A stretch of 9,922 bases of DNA from Candidatus Segetimicrobium genomatis. GTDB lineage: Bacteria; Sysuimicrobiota; Sysuimicrobiia; Sysuimicrobiales; Segetimicrobiaceae. The DNA is taken from the NCBI GenBank assembly GCA_005882445.1, contig VBAN01000086.1, forward strand, positions 1 to 9,922. The letters are read 5' to 3'. Below the pieces are notes generated by a model. It worked only from the letters and a program-made list of their open reading frames with translations, did no database searches and was not told the DNA's origin. The number at the start of each line of letters is the position of its first letter. The first letter of the stretch is position 1. Position numbers and translations under genes: made by a program. Of this stretch, positions 1-6,331 are shown piece by piece.

Positions 1-485
1 TGCACCGTGATCCCGCTGTGGACCGCCCTGTCCTGGAGCGTGCGGATCAGCTCGAGGCCGGTGCGGTCGCCGACGTGGCAGAGCCGCCGGTAGGTGTGGG
101 CGCCGAAGGGCCGCTGCAGGATCCTTCCGTCCTCGGTCCGGTCGAACAGCCCGCCCCAGCGCTCCAGTTCGTAGACGCGGTCGGGGGCCTCTTTCGCGAA
201 GATCTCCACCATCCGGTAGTCGTTGATCATCTGACCGCCGCGCGAGGTGTCCGCGAAATGGACCTGCCAGTTGTCCTTGGGGTCGACGTTGCCGAGGGCG
301 GCGGCAATGCCGCCCTCGGCCATGACCGTGTGGGCCTTGCCGAGCAGCGACTTGCAGACCAGGGTGACCGACAGCCCGGAGGCGGCCGCGGCGATCGCCG
401 CGCGCAGGCCGGCGCCCCCCGCCCCGATCACCAGGACGTCTTGGTCGAACGGTTCGTACCGCCCCGACTCAACCCGCCCCGCCAC
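1..485 (-). CDS. sdhA: Succinate dehydrogenase/fumarate reductase flavoprotein subunit, N-terminal part
   Basis: This is the FAD subunit of respiratory complex II, which oxidises succinate to fumarate on the cytoplasmic face of the membrane and passes electrons to an iron-sulfur subunit. Only the first 161 codons are present; the rest lies left of the window. Visible are the FAD dinucleotide fold (VLVIGAGGAGLRAA, residues about 17-30), the AHTVMAEGGIAAAL segment whose His52 matches the histidine that carries covalent FAD in SdhA/FrdA, and QRPFGAHTYRR followed by HVGDRTG (about 124-142), typical of the substrate/FAD domain. The start is a GTG at 485, with GGAGG at 492-496 six bases upstream. 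It lies 27 bp after the membrane anchor gene and is probably co-transcribed with it. Sdh and Frd cannot be told apart here, but the anchor type next door favours succinate dehydrogenase. L-aspartate oxidase is less likely for the same reason. Confidence 0.93.
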   Translation of the reverse strand, partial: MAGRVESGRYEPFDQDVLVIGAGGAGLRAAIAAAASGLSVTLVCKSLLGKAHTVMAEGGIAAALGNVDPKDNWQVHFADTSRGGQMINDYRMVEIFAKEAPDRVYELERWGGLFDRTEDGRILQRPFGAHTYRRLCHVGDRTGLELIRTLQDRAVHSGITV

Positions 486-500
486 GACCCGCCTCCGGGG

Positions 501-520
501 ATGCCTAGAGAATCAGGCAT
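501..520. promoter_or_regulatory. Short inverted repeat between the complex II anchor and flavoprotein genes
   Basis: ATGCCT at 501-506 and AGGCAT at 515-520 are exact inverted copies separated by 8 bases. In the leftward mRNA this would form a 6-bp stem with an 8-nt loop. It covers the stop codon of the anchor gene and lies just 5' of the GGAGG of the flavoprotein gene. It could tune coupling between the two subunits or be chance. It is too weak to be a terminator and has no T-tract. Confidence 0.3.
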
Positions 521-1148
521 GGCGATGGTTGAACGGGTTCACCCACTCCCACAGCCGGAACCGCAAACGGCCGGCCCGGGCGCAGGAGTAGCAGTCGAGG
601 TTGCCGCCCACCATGTGGCGGAACGCGTGGCACCCGAGCGTGTAGCCCGAGAGGAGGACGACGTTCACCAGGAAGATCAGGGAGCCCAGGTGGACGCCGA
701 AACGGCCGCCGGCGAAAAATGTCTTGACGGCATCGATCCACAGGAAGACGAGCACGACGCCCGCGGCGTACAGGAGATACCGGTGCAGGTTATTGAGGAC
801 GAACGGGAAGGCCGTCTCGCCCGCGTACCGGCGCCGGGATTCGCCGATCATGCACGAGATCGGGTCCGCGAAGTAGGACCGGTAGTAGGCCTTGCGGTAA
901 TAGTAACAGGTCGCCCGGAACCCCGCGGGGGCCCAGAGGACCCAGAACGCGGGGGAGATCGGGATGCCCCCGATCTTCACCTCGGGCGAGTAGAACGGCG
1001 AGAGGTACGCGCCGAACTTCCCGGACCCCACGAGCGCCACCCAGGTTGCGTAGACGATGAACCCCGACAGGATCGTGACGGTTGCGGCGGGCTGGAGCCA
1101 CCAGGGGATGGACGGGGCGGACGGATGCGTTGCGGCGTGATCGGCCAT
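513..1148 (-). CDS. Complex II membrane anchor subunit, non-classical type
   Basis: This 211-residue membrane protein is the likely quinone-side anchor for the flavoprotein encoded next. Four hydrophobic stretches are visible, at about 20-40, 62-83, 122-145 and 153-175. Between helices 2 and 3 lies CYYYRKAYYRSYF (81-93), and after helix 4 comes CHAFRHMVGG (173-182) followed by a CxxC (Cys186, Cys189). From memory, such Tyr-rich YYYRKAYYR and RHxVGG motifs occur in anchors of actinobacterial Sdh1-type enzymes, which are much longer than the classical SdhC/SdhD subunits of about 115-130 residues. Histidines 122, 174 and 178 are candidates for haem or quinone contacts; this is inference. The ATG at 1148 is chosen because upstream residues in the same frame are Arg-rich and lie in the control region. 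The ribosome binding site is weak. The assignment rests on motifs plus the adjacent sdhA; no function is proven. Confidence 0.8.
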   Translation of the reverse strand: MADHAATHPSAPSIPWWLQPAATVTILSGFIVYATWVALVGSGKFGAYLSPFYSPEVKIGGIPISPAFWVLWAPAGFRATCYYYRKAYYRSYFADPISCMIGESRRRYAGETAFPFVLNNLHRYLLYAAGVVLVFLWIDAVKTFFAGGRFGVHLGSLIFLVNVVLLSGYTLGCHAFRHMVGGNLDCYSCARAGRLRFRLWEWVNPFNHRHA

Positions 1149-1287
1149 GGGCTCTACTCGGGACCCACGTCGGGACCCGCGCCTGTATTCCGCCCGGCGA
1201 AAGGAGTTTCCTCCCCCGCGGGCCCTGGCGCGGCGCCGGGCGCGGTATACTGAGATCGCCCCGAGAAACCCAGACCGGAGGATCTCG
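1149..1287. promoter_or_regulatory. Divergent control region between complex II and fumarase/aspartase units
   Basis: This 139-bp gap separates the leftward complex II unit from the rightward lyase-protease unit and must carry both promoters. Rightward, TATACT at 1246-1251 is a good -10 candidate placed 37 bp before the ATG, although no convincing -35 stands 17 bp upstream. GGAGG at 1277-1281 is the lyase ribosome binding site. Leftward, two exact TCGGGACCC copies at 1158-1166 and 1170-1178 (12-bp period) lie 10-30 bp before the anchor start and could be an operator or leader element. No leftward -10/-35 pair is convincing. Confidence 0.6.
1246..1251 (+). promoter_or_regulatory. Candidate -10 box of the lyase promoter
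   Basis: TATACT differs from the sigma-70-type consensus TATAAT by one base and stands out in very GC-rich surroundings. Transcription would begin near 1258, giving a leader of about 30 bases that contains the GGAGG ribosome binding site. A matching -35 hexamer is not evident, so activation by a regulator or a chance match remains possible. Confidence 0.45.
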
Positions 1288-2712
1288 ATGAGCACCGACG
1301 GACAATATCGGATCGAGCGAGACGCCCTGGGGGACGTCCGGGTCCCGGCCGACGCCTACTACGGATCCCAGACCGTTCGCGCGATCGAAAACTTTCCCAT
1401 CAGCGGGCTCCGGCTTCCCCGCGCGTTCATCGCGGCCACCGCGACGATCAAGCGGGCGGCCGCGGAGGTCAATGCCGCCCTCGGCCTGCTCGAGGCCAAA
1501 GCCGCCCAGGCGATCGCCCGCGCGGCGCAGGAGGTCGCCGACGGAACGTGGGATGCCCAGTTTCCGATCGATGCGTTCCAGATGGGGGCCGGCACCGCGC
1601 AGAACATGAACGCGAACGAGGTGATCGCGAACCGCGCAATCGAGCTGCTCGGCGGCCGCCGCGGCGAGTATTCGCTCGTCCACCCCAACGACCACGTGAA
1701 CATGGCCCAGTCCACGAACGACGTCACGCCCACGGCGATCCGCCTGAGCGCCTTGATGACGCTCGGGGACCTCCTCTCCGTCCTGGAGAACCTGGTGGAG
1801 GCCCTCGGCCAGAAGGCCCACGAGTTCGACGGGATCGTCAAGGCGGGCCGCACCCACCTTCAGGACGCCGTGCCGGTCCGGCTCGGGCAGGAGTTCGGCG
1901 CCTACGCCCAGGCGGTCGCCAACGACATCGAGCGCGTCAAGAACGCGCGCGAGCGGCTCCTCTACATCGGGATTGGGGGGACCGCCACCGGCACCGGCCT
2001 GAACGCCGACCCGCAGTACCACCCCCGGATGGTGCGGCGCCTCTCGGAGCTGACCGGCCTGCCGCTCCGCAGCTCGGGCAACCTCTTCGAATCGATGCAG
2101 AACATGGCGGACGCGCTGGAGTGCTCGGCCGCGCTGCGGACGCTCGCGGCCACCCTCACCCGCATCGCCAACGACCTGCGCCTGATGGCGTCCGGTCCGA
2201 ACACCGGCCTCGACGAGATCCGCCTCCCGCCGGTGCAGCCGGGGTCCTCGATCATGCCGGGGAAGGTCAATCCCTCGATGGCCGAGATGCTGAACATGGT
2301 GTGCTTCCACGTCATGGGCAACGATCTCGCCGTGCTGCTCGCCACCCAGGCCGGCCAGCTCGAGCTCAACGTGATGATGCCGGTCATCGCGCTCAACCTG
2401 CTGCAGTCGATCCAGATCCTCACCACCGGGGTCCGGGCGTTCACCGAGCGGTGCGTCCGCGGGATCACCGCCAACGAAGAGCGGTGCCGCTACTGGGTCG
2501 AGCACAGCGCCGCGCTCGCGACCGCGCTGAACCCGTACCTCGGCTACAGCGCCGTCGCGGACGTGGTCAAGGAGTTCGTGCGCACCGGCCGGCCGATCCG
2601 GCAGATCGTCCTGGACCGGGGGCTCCTCCCCGAAGCCCAGGTCAACGAGATCCTCTCGGTGCGCGCGATGACCGAGCCGGGCATTCCGGGGAAGGGGAAA
2701 GCCCGGGCCTAG
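1288..2712 (+). CDS. Class II fumarase/aspartase-family lyase (fumarate hydratase or aspartate ammonia-lyase)
   Basis: This 474-residue cytoplasmic enzyme has the usual length of the homotetrameric family that interconverts fumarate with malate (fumarase C) or with aspartate (aspartase). Family residues are intact: Thr103 in GAGTAQNMN, Ser142-Thr143-Asn144, Thr189-His190 in GRTHLQDAVP, and the signature loop GSSIMPGKVNP (319-329) with catalytic Ser320 or Ser321 plus Lys326 and Asn328. Assignment is mixed. QDAVP and AGQLELNV resemble aspartases, while the YYGSQT start and the GLLEAKAAQAI region resemble fumarase C. The Glu of the aspartase NVMEPV motif is Met here (NVMMPV, 361-366). The neighbouring complex II genes favour a TCA-cycle fumarase; bulk similarity to bacillar AspB, as I recall it, favours aspartase. 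The start is the ATG with GGAGG six bases upstream. Its stop lies 17 bp before the next gene, so the two probably form an operon. Confidence 0.9.
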   Translation: MSTDGQYRIERDALGDVRVPADAYYGSQTVRAIENFPISGLRLPRAFIAATATIKRAAAEVNAALGLLEAKAAQAIARAAQEVADGTWDAQFPIDAFQMGAGTAQNMNANEVIANRAIELLGGRRGEYSLVHPNDHVNMAQSTNDVTPTAIRLSALMTLGDLLSVLENLVEALGQKAHEFDGIVKAGRTHLQDAVPVRLGQEFGAYAQAVANDIERVKNARERLLYIGIGGTATGTGLNADPQYHPRMVRRLSELTGLPLRSSGNLFESMQNMADALECSAALRTLAATLTRIANDLRLMASGPNTGLDEIRLPPVQPGSSIMPGKVNPSMAEMLNMVCFHVMGNDLAVLLATQAGQLELNVMMPVIALNLLQSIQILTTGVRAFTERCVRGITANEERCRYWVEHSAALATALNPYLGYSAVADVVKEFVRTGRPIRQIVLDRGLLPEAQVNEILSVRAMTEPGIPGKGKARA

Positions 2713-2716
2713 CGCG

Positions 2717-2722
2717 AGGAGG
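2717..2722 (+). promoter_or_regulatory. Ribosome binding site of the ClpP/SppA-like protease gene
   Basis: AGGAGG lies in the 17-bp gap after the lyase stop codon, seven bases before ATG 2730. It fixes the start of the downstream membrane protein, since the same reading frame is open far upstream inside the lyase gene. Confidence 0.75.
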
Positions 2723-2729
2723 GGGGACG

Positions 2730-3584
2730 ATGCACGTGAACATCTCTGATTTGCTGTGGATTTTCTTCATTATCTCGTTCCTGCAGCCGCTGCTCTCGCA
2801 GCAGTGGCAGCAGGTGGCGCGCCTCCGGATCTTCCAGGGGCTCGAGCGCGCCCGGGGGACCCGGGTGATCGCGCTGATCCACCGCGAGCAGACGATGAGC
2901 CTCCTGGGGTTCCCCATCGTCCGCTACATCGACATCCAGGACTCGGAGGAGGTGCTCAGGGCCATCCGGCTCACCCCGGATGACTACCCCATCGACGTCA
3001 TCCTGCACACGCCCGGCGGATTGGTCCTGGCGGCGGAGCAGATCGCCAGGGCGCTCGGCGATCATCGCGGCAAGGTGACGGTGCTCGTCCCGCACTATGC
3101 GATGTCGGGGGGCACGCTCATCGCCCTGGCCGCGGATGAGATCATCATGGACCCGCACGCCGTGCTGGGCCCGGTCGACCCTCAGCTTGGGAACCATCCG
3201 GCGGTCTCGATCCTCGCGGCCGTGGAGCGCAAGCCCGTGGAGCGGGTCGACGACGAAACGCTGATCCTGGCCAACATCGCCCAGAAGGCCCTCCATCAGG
3301 TCCGCGAGGTGGTCGTCGAGCTGGCCTCGCGCCGCCTCCCCGCCGACAAGGCCGAGGCGCTGGCGAACAGCCTGACCGGGGGATCGTGGACCCACGATTA
3401 TCCGATTACCGTGGCGGAAGCGCGCACCCTCGGGTTCGCGGTGTCGACCGAAATGCCGCGGTCGATCTACGATCTGATGCAGCTGTACCCGCAGGCGGGA
3501 CGGCGGCGGCCGTCGGTGGAGTACGTGCCGATGCCCTACCGGACGCCGGCCACACCGCATCCGCACGACCGGGAGCGCAAGTAG
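2730..3584 (+). CDS. Membrane-anchored ClpP/SppA-fold serine protease (SDH_sah, 'serine dehydrogenase proteinase' family)
   Basis: This 284-residue protein has one N-terminal hydrophobic segment (about 5-23, LLWIFFIISFLQPLL), then a ClpP/crotonase-fold protease domain. Landmarks are HTPGG (93-97), the oxyanion-side turn; HYAMSGGT (122-129), with Ser126 as the probable nucleophile; and DEIIMDPHAVLGPVDPQLG (136-154), shared with SppA and NfeD-type proteases. Lys168 or Asp150 may complete the active site, but this cannot be settled by eye. The C-terminal 25 residues are Pro/Arg/His-rich and probably disordered. Such proteins are thought to act at the membrane, by analogy with SppA and NfeD proteases that cleave signal or membrane peptides; the substrate is unknown. 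The family name does not imply oxidoreductase activity. It follows the lyase closely and meets the adenosyltransferase gene tail to tail. Confidence 0.85.
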   Translation: MHVNISDLLWIFFIISFLQPLLSQQWQQVARLRIFQGLERARGTRVIALIHREQTMSLLGFPIVRYIDIQDSEEVLRAIRLTPDDYPIDVILHTPGGLVLAAEQIARALGDHRGKVTVLVPHYAMSGGTLIALAADEIIMDPHAVLGPVDPQLGNHPAVSILAAVERKPVERVDDETLILANIAQKALHQVREVVVELASRRLPADKAEALANSLTGGSWTHDYPITVAEARTLGFAVSTEMPRSIYDLMQLYPQAGRRRPSVEYVPMPYRTPATPHPHDRERK

Positions 3585-3602
3585 CGCCCCGGCCGGGCAG
3601 GC
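3585..3602. terminator. Convergent gene gap with a small GC hairpin
   Basis: Only 18 bp separate the stop codons of two convergent genes. GCCC at 3586-3589 and GGGC at 3595-3598 could pair around a 5-nt loop and might serve both strands. There is no T-tract on either side, so this is at most a weak bidirectional element. Confidence 0.2.
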
Positions 3603-4118
3603 CTACCGGTCCGGCTTCCAGGCCACGTCCGGACGGCCGGCACCCTGGTTGGCCGCGCGGGCGAGCACGAAGAGCAGATCGGAAAGCCGGTTCACGTACT
3701 TGAGGACCTCGGGATTGATCGGCTCGCGGGCGGCGAGCCGGACGATCTGCCGCTCGGCCCTCCGGGCGACGGTACGCGCGTGATGCAGCGCGGCCGCCGC
3801 GGGCACGCCGCCGGGCAGGACAAACTCGCGGAGCGGCGGGAGGCGCGCGTCGAACCGGTCGATATCCTGCTCCAGCCCCGCCACGCGGTCCGCCGTGGCG
3901 CGCGGGACGCGCGCCGCGGCAGGGGACGTCCCCCCGGGGGTGGCCAGCTCCGCCCCGAGATCGAACAGGTGGTGCTGCACGCGCTCCAGAACGGCGTCGA
4001 TCTCCGGGGTGGGGCCGGCGGCGCGCGCCACCCCCACCACGGCGTTCAGTTCGTCGCGCTTCCCCCCGAAGAGAGCGGTCTCCCCCGCGTCCCCGGTCCG
4101 GGTGTAGATGCGCGTCAT
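3603..4118 (-). CDS. PduO-type ATP:cob(I)alamin adenosyltransferase with an internal deletion
   Basis: This 171-residue protein belongs to the trimeric family that transfers the adenosyl group of ATP to cob(I)alamin, making coenzyme B12 for mutases, diol dehydratases or class II ribonucleotide reductase. Seen are the N-terminal YTRTGDAGETALFGG (5-19), DLGAELATP (53-61), FVLPGG (99-104), the RRAERQIV helix (119-126) with the arginine that pairs with Asp22 of DELN, and NRLSDLLFVLARAAN (143-157). The usual link between GG(K/R)R and DELN, including the Lys-Asp-Asp-Pro-Arg and Glu-Ala-Tyr-Gly stretch, is missing: the sequence runs GGKRDELNAV directly, an in-frame loss of about 14 residues. It is the last gene of the leftward series and starts 23 bp after the peptidase stop, inside a 14-bp tandem repeat. 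Activity is uncertain because the missing loop contacts ATP in known structures. Confidence 0.9.
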   Translation of the reverse strand: MTRIYTRTGDAGETALFGGKRDELNAVVGVARAAGPTPEIDAVLERVQHHLFDLGAELATPGGTSPAAARVPRATADRVAGLEQDIDRFDARLPPLREFVLPGGVPAAAALHHARTVARRAERQIVRLAAREPINPEVLKYVNRLSDLLFVLARAANQGAGRPDVAWKPDR

Positions 4119-4138
4119 CGTACCCGCGTCATCGTGCC
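4111..4138. repeat. 14-bp tandem duplication over the adenosyltransferase start
   Basis: Two 14-bp units, 4111-4124 and 4125-4138, are identical except at one base (A or G at the twelfth position). Each supplies an ATG on the minus strand, at 4132 and 4118, preceded by GCGGGYACG. The upstream ATG opens a five-codon reading frame (M-T-R-V-R) whose TGA overlaps the real ATG as ATGA. The arrangement could couple translation or simply be a recent slippage duplication. Confidence 0.75.
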
Positions 4139-4141
4139 CGC

Positions 4142-6129
4142 CTAGTCATCGGCGAGCGCCCCCTCACGACGGCGGGGCGGCGCCGCGGCCGCGCCCGCGT
4201 CCCGGGGGGGAGCCAGGTGGGTGCCGAACCAGGACATGATGTGCCGGAGCCGCTCGAGCCGGTGTTTCGGCTGCCCGTTGCGCGAGAGATCGTGGCTCTC
4301 GCCGGGAAACCGCACAAACAACGTCGGCGTTCCCTGCTTCTTGAGCGCGACGAAGAGCTGCTCCCCCTGTTCGATCGGGCACCGGAGATCGTTCTCGCTG
4401 TGGAGGATGAGCAGCGGGGTCCGCATCTGGGGCGCGTAGGTGATCGGCGACCGGTCCAGGTAGAACTTCGGGGATTCCCATGGATCGCCCGGATACTCCC
4501 AGAAGCCCTTCTGGTAGGCGAGGTCGGACGTCCCCCACTGACTGTACGCGTTGCTGATGCTGCGCATCGTCACCGCGGCCTTGAAACGCTGGGTGTGGCC
4601 GACCACCCAGTTGGTCATGAATCCCCCGTAACTGCCGCCGGCGACGCCGAGCCGGTCGGGGTCGATCCACTCATACGCGGCCAGCGCCTGATCCACGCCG
4701 CGCATGAGGTCCTCGTAATCTTTGCCGCCCCAATCGTGTCGGGTCGCCGCGGTGAACGTTTGACCGTACTCCTGGCTCCCGCGGGGGTTCATGTAGATCA
4801 CCCCGTACCCGGCGGCGGCCAGGAGCTGAAACTCGTGAAAGAAGGCATGTCCGTACGCCGCATGAGGCCCGCCGTGGATCTCGAGCACCGCCGGCACGCG
4901 CGCCCCCGGCGCGGCCGGCGGGCGAATCACCCATCCCTCGACCGGCCAGCCGTCCGCGCCGGAGAACTGGAACCGCTTCGGGACGGCCAGGGCGATGCTT
5001 CGAAGCAGCGGACCGTTCCAGTCCGTGAGCCGGCGGAGGGTTTCCGCGTCGCGCCCGAGATCTCGGATCGCCACTTCGCCTGGGCTCAACGGGTCGCTCT
5101 CCACACACGCCACCCGCCGGGCGAGGCGGTCGAGCGAGCACCCGATCAGCTCATGATCGCCCGCGGTCTCCGGGCGGACCGACCCGTCGGCGACGGCGAC
5201 GGACCCGATCTGGGTGCTCGCCCCGTCGGCGTACAGGAAATGATGTGATGGCCGGCGCTGCGGTCGAACGCCCGTGTCACGCAGACCGGCTCGCCCGCGG
5301 GGAAGGGAACCACCCACACCGCATTGTTGGTCGCGCCCCGGCAGGCGTTATCGTGGCCGACGTAGGCGATCCGGGTCCCATCGGGTGCCCAGGCGGGCAT
5401 CGCCGCCGGGCCGGCGCCGCGAGTCACCCGGCGCGGCACCCCTCCATCAGCGGCCACCACCCACACGTCGGCGACGTTGGTGAGATCGGCGTCCGGATCG
5501 GGGTTGGCCGCGTACGCGATCCATTTGCCGTCGGGCGACCATGCCGGGTTGGTATGATCGCACTCCTCGTTCGTCAGCTGCCGAGGCTCGCCACCGCCGG
5601 CGGGCAGCACCAGGACCTGCTTCCAACGCCCGTCCCAGAACCCCTCGCCGTCGAGTTTGTAGCGCAGCCGCGAGATCACGCGGACATCGCTCTCATCCGG
5701 CCCGGGCTTGGGCTGGGGCTTTCCAACGATGGCAAGCCATCGCCCGTCGGGTGACCAGGCCAGTTCCGTGGGCGCAAGCGTTCCCGACGTGAGCCGGCGG
5801 GCTTCCCCGCCGTCCCGGGCAATGATCCACGCCTGCTTCTCCCCGCTTCGGTCCGAGATGAAGGCGATCCAGGCCCCGTCCGGGGACCATCGGGGGGTGG
5901 TGTCTTTGCCCGGCACCGAGGTGAGCTGCCATGCCGCCCGGCCGTCGGCCGGCACGATCCAGAGGTGGGTCTGGGTCGCGTTCGCCGCCGCATCCGCGGT
6001 GGTCACCGTGCACACCACTTGAGATCCGTCGGGCACCAGCTGGGGGTCGTTGACGATCTTCAAGGCCAGCAGGTCCTCGATCGTGATCGGCCGCCCCGCA
6101 GGGGCGCGCTGGTCACGAGGGCTCGTCAC
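4142..6129 (-). pseudogene. S9 prolyl-oligopeptidase-family peptidase (acylaminoacyl-peptidase type), frameshifted
   Basis: This gene resembles cytoplasmic serine peptidases with a beta-propeller lid and an alpha/beta-hydrolase domain that remove acylated residues or dipeptides from short peptides. It is read in two frames. The 5' frame runs from GTG 6129, with AGGAGGAG at 6135-6142 five bases upstream. It carries propeller motifs of the W-S/A-P-D-G type at residues 81, 126, 197 and 247 and stays open to a stop at 5146. The 3' frame, open from before 5300 to TAG 4142, holds EIHGGPHAAYG, the nucleophile elbow GGSYGGF (Ser, 4631-4633), HSENDLRCP (Asp, 4388-4390) and GESHDLSR (His, 4292-4294), so the whole catalytic triad is present. 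The switch lies at 5241-5250, a tandem TGATG TGATG. Removing one copy restores a single 660-residue protein with triad Ser498, Asp579 and His611. The cause could be a real mutation or an assembly error. Its stop lies just before the adenosyltransferase gene. Confidence 0.88.
5241..5250. repeat. 5-bp tandem duplication at the peptidase frameshift
   Basis: TGATG occurs twice in a row here (CATCA CATCA on the coding strand). With both copies the frame downstream ends at a stop at 5146. With one copy the reading becomes AGHHFLYADGAS and continues to the peptidase C terminus. The duplication alone therefore accounts for the broken frame. Confidence 0.8.
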
Positions 6130-6253
6130 GGTGGCTCCTCCTGTTCCCGGATCTGCACGCGGCCGCGCAGGTGCTCCGAGGGACGTCCGGCTCACGCGGA
6201 ACGCCCGCCGGGGCGCAAGGATCGCGTCGTCCTGTTCTTCGGCGGCCGCGCGC

Positions 6254-6331
6254 CTCCCTCTGACCGCCCCCTGCGGGGACGCCAAACCGGAGTGGGACCG
6301 ACAGCAAGCAGAGGTTGCTCCCTCTGACCGC
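6254..6331. repeat. 14-bp direct repeat pair in the phosphoesterase/peptidase gap
   Basis: CTCCCTCTGACCGC occurs exactly at 6254-6267 and again at 6318-6331, 64 bp apart. The right copy runs into the palindrome over the phosphoesterase stop codon. The rest of the 204-bp gap (6130-6333) contains the peptidase ribosome binding site and a GC hairpin. I see no convincing promoter and no extra gene in it. Confidence 0.65.
6265..6281 (-). terminator. GC-rich hairpin downstream of the phosphoesterase gene
   Basis: On the minus strand CGTCCCC and GGGGGCG can pair (seven pairs, one of them U-G) around a GCA loop. It begins 53 bases after the phosphoesterase stop. There is no following T-tract, so it is a stability element or a weak terminator at best. 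Confidence 0.3.

Noticed and set aside
18..1253. Plus-strand open frame across the complex II genes
   Set aside because: The opposite strand encodes recognisable flavoprotein and membrane anchor sequences; this frame has no domain and no ribosome binding site.
790..2505. Long minus-strand open frame of 571 codons opposite the lyase gene
   Set aside because: It overlaps both the anchor gene and a clear lyase on the other strand, crosses the control region, and its composition is that of a GC-rich shadow frame.
1548..2729. Upstream in-frame extension of the ClpP/SppA-like protease
   Set aside because: The extension lies inside the lyase gene in another frame and is Arg/Pro-rich. AGGAGG before ATG 2730 and the hydrophobic N terminus fix the start.
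5236..5256. Programmed -1 ribosomal frameshift in the S9 peptidase
   Set aside because: No X-XXY-YYZ slippery heptamer in the right phase and no obvious downstream structure were seen. A tandem CATCA duplication explains the frame change exactly.
6130..6285. N-terminal extension of the S9 peptidase to an upstream start near 6285
   Set aside because: The extra 52 residues are Arg/Ala/Pro-rich with no signal peptide, whereas GTG 6129 has a strong AGGAGGAG at good spacing and begins a normal family N terminus.
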